Of a DNA stretch of 12,500 nucleotides, positions 9,448 through 12,500 are shown in pieces. A program made the translations under genes and the position numbers. Position 1 is the stretch's first letter, and every line of letters starts with the position of its first letter. Origin of the DNA: Neocallimastix lanati (nom. inval.). Its lineage: Eukaryota; Neocallimastigomycota; Neocallimastigomycetes; Neocallimastigales; Neocallimastigaceae. The stretch lies in assembly GCA_016946835.1 (NCBI GenBank), contig JACVTC010000122.1, positions 367,501 to 380,000 of the forward strand. The letters run 5' to 3'. The notes under the pieces are model-generated. The model ran no database searches. It was not told where the DNA came from and saw nothing but the letters and a program-made list of their open reading frames with translations.

Positions 9448-9704
9448 GTTAAATTTCAATTTCGTGTATAATCAATAATTAATAAATTTTTAATAAACAA
9501 TAATAAATAATAAAAAGAGTATTTATTAATAAATAATAAATAATAAATAATTGAATAATAAATAATTGAATAATAAATAAATAAATAATAAATAATTGAA
9601 TAATATATAATTGAATAATAAATAATTAATAAATAATAAATAATTAAATAATAAATAATTAAATAATAAATAATTAAATAATAAATAATTAAATAATAAA
9701 TAAT
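9274..9704. repeat. Perfect 151-bp inverted repeat with 129-bp spacer
   Basis: By direct reading, 9274-9424 is the exact reverse complement of 9554-9704. The match includes irregular variants such as GAATAATATATAATTG and AATAATTAATAAATAAT, so it is a true inverted copy and not merely complementary repeat units. The spacer (9425-9553) holds a smaller inverted pair, 9429-9440 with 9491-9502, and the 38-bp junction repeat. The outer limits are where the number of 15-bp units differs (six on the left, four on the right). Confidence 0.85.
9499..9536 (+). repeat. 38-bp junction repeat, copy 2
   Basis: Identical to 2491-2528, including AAAAAGAG and the 16-bp palindrome TATTTATTAATAAATA at 9520-9535. 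It lies in the spacer of the 151-bp inverted repeat and has no mirrored partner there. Confidence 0.7.
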
Positions 9705-9740
9705 AAATGAATAATAAATAATAAATAATTAAATAATAAA
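9499..9740 (+). repeat. TAAATAA satellite array 4
   Basis: The opposite-orientation partner of the array at 9069-9447. It begins with the 38-bp junction and ends at AATAATAAACC. Variants TTGAATAA and TTAAATAA correspond to those of array 3 in reverse complement. Confidence 0.9.
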
Positions 9741-10947
9741 CCTATTTTAATTAATATATAAATATCAAATAAAAATATTTAGATTATTAATAATAAAATA
9801 TTATAAAAAAAAATTTTTTTTTATATATTAAAACTACTTTAAATAAGGGAAATAAAAAGAAAAGAAAAAAAGAAAGAAGATAAAAAAAAGAAGATAAAAG
9901 GCTATTATTATCGAATAATAATAATAATAAATAAATAAATAAACAAGAAAAAAAAAAAAAAAAAATGAATGATTGAAATTTTAATAATAAAAAAAAAAAA
10001 AAAAAAAAAACTAGAAATAATAAAAAAATAATATTTTAAAAATACTAAATAATTAATTTCATTTTATCTTTTTTTTTTTTTTTTATCCTCATATTACAAT
10101 CCTTTCAATTATTTTAAACTAATAATATATATTAAAAGAAATAAATAGAAAATTTATATTCATAACACATATATTGAAAAGTAGAAGAATTAAACTTTAT
10201 AAATTTTATCAAAAAAGATAAAGCACTTTTTTTTAGTAAACATATAAAATTTAAAAAATTTCAATAATAGAGAAAAGAAAAGAAAAAAGAAAAAAAAAAA
10301 AAAAAAAGCAAAAATAAAAAAAGAAAAAGAAAGATAAAAATAAAGTAAAGGAAATATATAGAGTTATTTTCGTATTTATTAAATTAAATATAAAGAAAAA
10401 AGTATTTTATTTTAATTTTTTTTCAATTTTATAGAATTTGTTCCAATTTTTCAAAATTTTATTTATTTTTTTTTTTTTTTTTTTTTTTTTAGAAAAAAAG
10501 TTTAAATTTTTATAACAATTCTTTATTACTTGTAAAACATTTTATCGTATTTTTATGTTTATTTTTTTTTTCTAAAAATAATATAACACAAAATAAAAAC
10601 AGAAATTATTAATAATTATTAATAAAAAAAAAAAAAAAAAAAAAGAGGTAATATTATATATATATATGAATATATTTATCACTTTTATTTAATTATTAAT
10701 TATTAATTATATAAATATAGATATAAATATTTCTATTTCATATTAGAAGATTATACACCAATCTAATATTATATTAAAATAAAATTAACATTAATTATTA
10801 TTATTATTATTATTATTATTTTAATATATTATTATTATTATAAATATGTATTGTAAATTTTAATATTTATTTTTTAATATATATATATATATATATATAC
10901 AACATTTGTGTTTACTATTTTTTTTTTTATTGTAATAGTAATCAAAG
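9741..10947 (+). other. AT-rich intergenic region and 5' UTR of the transporter gene
   Basis: No gene is seen. Content is A and T runs, purine-rich AAAGAAAAG stretches (about 9850-9900 and 10270-10350), an ATT tract (about 10796-10820) and an (AT)n tract (about 10876-10899). The sequence just before the start codon ends ATAGTAATCAAAG, giving A at position -3 of the ATG. A 5' UTR intron ending in that AATAG is possible but cannot be shown. Confidence 0.45.
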
Positions 10948-11198
10948 ATGAGTGGTACAGAGGTTACAATTGAATTAGATAATATAAATGATAATTATAA
11001 TGATGATAAAGATAAAAAACCATTACTTCCAGTAACAAATACGGTTCATCAAGGAAGAAATGATGAACAAACGGATACTATGATAATTGCCTTGGTCATT
11101 GGTTTCTATTGGATTTGTTCTATGTCAGTTGTATTTTTAAATAAATATATATTTACTTATGCTGAATATGAATTTCCTTTCCCATTATTTGTTACTTG
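10948..11198 (+). other. Transporter exon 1
   Basis: It encodes residues 1-83 plus two bases of Trp84. The donor is GTAAAG at 11199. Reading on would give TGG TAA, an apparent end that makes exon 1 look like an 84-codon gene. Confidence 0.85.
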
Positions 11199-11311
11199 GT
11201 AAAGAATATTAAATTTATTATTATATTTTTTTTTTATATTAAATTTATATATATAATTTTATGTATATATTTCAATAAAATAATTTAAATATTTTTTTCT
11301 TTTTTTTTAAA

Positions 11312-11342
<31 letters not shown>

Positions 11343-11522
11343 AAAGAAAAAAAAATACTATCATATATTTTAAATGATAATATAATTATAATTATTAATT
11401 TAATTAATATGATATTATGTTTTGAACATTAGGTATCAATTTCTGGTAGCTTTAATTCTTTTAATTTTAACCGGTTACTCTAAATCAAAGTAAATATATA
11501 AATATTTAAATTAATATTTAAA

Positions 11523-11561
<39 letters not shown>

Positions 11562-11618
11562 TAAAAAATAACATAAAGTAATTATATATATATCAATATA
11601 TATAAGTAAATATATATA

Positions 11619-11664
<46 letters not shown>

Positions 11665-12500
11665 TTTCAATATATAAAATAATAAAAATAAATATGACAT
11701 ATGTTTTATTATTTCTCATTGCTTAAAAATTTATTGATTGATTGATTTTATTATAAATATTATTATTATTATAATTATTATTATTATTATTATTATTATT
11801 ATTTTATTAATAATTTTTCAATTTTTTTTACTAAAATATAACTAGAGTATTTACTATTGTTCCTCCATATGAATTTAAATTAAGTACTGCTTTAAATATT
11901 TTACCATTGACAGCTATTTATGTTGGAATGTTAACTTTCAATAATTTATGTTTAGCTTTTGTTGAAGTTTCCTTCTATCAAGTAAGAAAAAAAAAAAAAA
12001 AATCATAATTTTTTAATTTAATAATAATAAAAAAAAAATACAACTTAACAAAATTATTTAAATTATTTATGACTAATGATATATATATATATATATATAT
12101 ACATACATAAAAATTTATTTATTTATTTTGTAGGTTGCTAGATCTTTAACTATTGTATTCAACATTGTTTTTACCTATCTTATTCTTCATAATAAAACTT
12201 CTCCAGCTGCTATGGGTGCATGTGCCGTTGTTTTCTTCGGTTTTATTTTGGGCTCTTATGGTGAATCACACTTTTCATTTCCTGGTTTAGTCTTTGGTAT
12301 TTGTTCTAGTATATTTGTTGCTTTATATGGTATTTATGTTAAAAAGAAGCTTCAAGTTGTTGATAATAATGAATGGTAAGTTAATAAAAAAATATATATA
12401 TATATATATATTAATATATAATAATAACAATAATAATAATAATAACTGATAATAATAATAAATGATAATAATAATAATAATAACTGATAATAATAATAAA
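10948..12500 (+). CDS. GDP-fucose-transporter-like nucleotide-sugar transporter, four exons, 3' end outside the window
   Basis: Exons 10948-11198, 11433-11489, 11846-11981 and 12134-12375 join in frame to 228 codons plus two bases; the rest lies beyond the window. The family is usually about 350 aa, so roughly 120 residues are missing. The protein resembles SLC35C1 (drug/metabolite transporter superfamily). It has a polar N terminus (1-44) and a first membrane segment IALVIGFYWICSMSVVFLNK, then FVTWYQ leading the second segment. LTFNNLCL (132-139) and SFYQVARSLTIVFN (145-158) follow, and VALYGIYVKKKL comes before DNNEW at the exon 4 end. These conserved stretches fit GDP-fucose transporters, which exchange GDP-fucose for GMP across Golgi or ER membranes. 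Substrate is inferred from similarity; another TPT/NST-family sugar carrier is possible. Start: the first in-frame ATG, with A at -3. Confidence 0.8.
11199..11432 (+). other. Transporter intron 1 (234 bases)
   Basis: GTAAAG donor and ACATTAG acceptor, phase 2. The interior is A/T only for long stretches, with an (AT)n tract at about 11311-11333. Splicing restores FVTW-YQF across the junction. Confidence 0.8.
11433..11489 (+). other. Transporter exon 2 (57 bases)
   Basis: It encodes YQFLVALILLILTGYSKS, most of the second membrane segment, plus two bases of a Lys codon. The frame joins exons 1 and 3 exactly, and the C/G content is higher than in the flanking introns. Confidence 0.8.
11490..11845 (+). 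other. Transporter intron 2 (356 bases)
   Basis: GTAAAT donor, acceptor ATAACTAG, phase 2. It contains an A29 run (11529-11557), a T38 run (11622-11659) and an ATT tract. TTACTAAAA at 11828-11836 is a candidate branch point close to the acceptor. A second AG two bases downstream would shift the frame and is rejected. Confidence 0.75.
11846..11981 (+). other. Transporter exon 3 (136 bases)
   Basis: It encodes residues 104-148 after completing Lys103, including LPLTAIYVGMLTFNNLCL and ending SFYQ. The FNNLCL stretch is among the most conserved parts of the GDP-fucose transporter group. The donor GTAAGA at 11982 is in phase 0. Confidence 0.85.
11982..12133 (+). other. Transporter intron 3 (152 bases)
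   Basis: GTAAGA donor, TTTTGTAG acceptor, phase 0. The sequence is AT-rich with an (AT)n tract at about 12079-12100. TGACTAAT near 12069 is a branch-point-like word, though rather far from the acceptor. Confidence 0.8.
12134..12375 (+). other. Transporter exon 4 (242 bases)
   Basis: It encodes residues 149-228 plus two bases of Trp229. It starts VARSLTIVFNIVFTYLIL and ends VVDNNE. It holds about three membrane segments. The donor GTAAGT at 12376 is the best consensus donor of the gene. Confidence 0.85.
12376..12500 (+). other. Transporter intron 4, 5' part
   Basis: GTAAGT donor, phase 2. The interior is (AT)n followed by an AAT tract with a 38-base period marked by AACTGAT at about 12444 and 12482. 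The acceptor and the following exon are outside the window. Confidence 0.7.

Noticed and set aside
8970-9452. 160-codon open frame on the + strand
   Set aside because: It is the translation of the TTATTTA satellite (repeated YLLFN) after LINE 3' sequence. A 7-bp unit without stops in this frame makes it open by chance.
11848-11849. Alternative acceptor for transporter exon 3, two bases downstream
   Set aside because: It shifts the frame and destroys the conserved LTFNNLCL region; the upstream AG keeps the frame.

Overview
The window is nuclear DNA of a eukaryote with an extreme A+T bias. Intergenic DNA is almost only A and T: long A or T homopolymers, (ATT)n, (AT)n and a 7-bp TAAATAA/TTATTTA satellite. 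Two genes are clearly supported. The introns start GTAAR/GTAAAT, end AG and are AT-rich. The single-exon ankyrin gene is of the kind very abundant in anaerobic gut fungi (Neocallimastigomycota such as Piromyces, Neocallimastix and Anaeromyces). I judge that phylum the most likely source. A dictyostelid-like amoeba is the main alternative, made less likely by the lack of Asn/Gln homopolymers in the proteins. This is inference; no marker gene is present.

Layout: 1-1937 is AT-rich DNA with no gene, but it holds two kinds of duplicated unit, including four CATGTGATCA sites in two pairs. 1938-2504 is a large TAAATAA satellite. 2505-3030 is featureless apart from short repeats. 3040-3481 is an ATT satellite with higher-order duplications. 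3482-4362 is the upstream region of the ankyrin gene, with a TATA-like motif and an A-rich leader. 4363-5769 (+) encodes a 468-aa ankyrin-repeat protein with a C-terminal hydrophobic tail. 5770-6876 is intergenic, and 6877-7000 is a pure (ATT)41 tract. From about 7301 to 9068 (+) lies a decayed non-LTR (LINE-type) retrotransposon. It carries an inactivated reverse transcriptase, many homopolymer frameshifts and a short 3' A tail, and is bracketed or interrupted by TTATTTA arrays. 9069-9740 is a pair of oppositely oriented satellite arrays containing a perfect 151-bp inverted repeat. 9741-10947 is intergenic or 5' UTR. 10948 to beyond the window end (+) is the 5' part (four exons) of a nucleotide-sugar transporter resembling the GDP-fucose transporter SLC35C1.

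The two genes have no evident functional link. The ankyrin protein is probably a membrane-tethered adaptor of unknown partner. The transporter probably acts in the Golgi or ER. I found no operon, CRISPR array, tRNA or rRNA. The most unusual material is structural: the long perfect inverted repeat, the satellite family sharing a 38-bp junction across 7 kb, the paired CATGTGATCA sites, and a dead LINE whose codon runs appear to have expanded into long homopolymers. I do not see convincing evidence of a new biological system.
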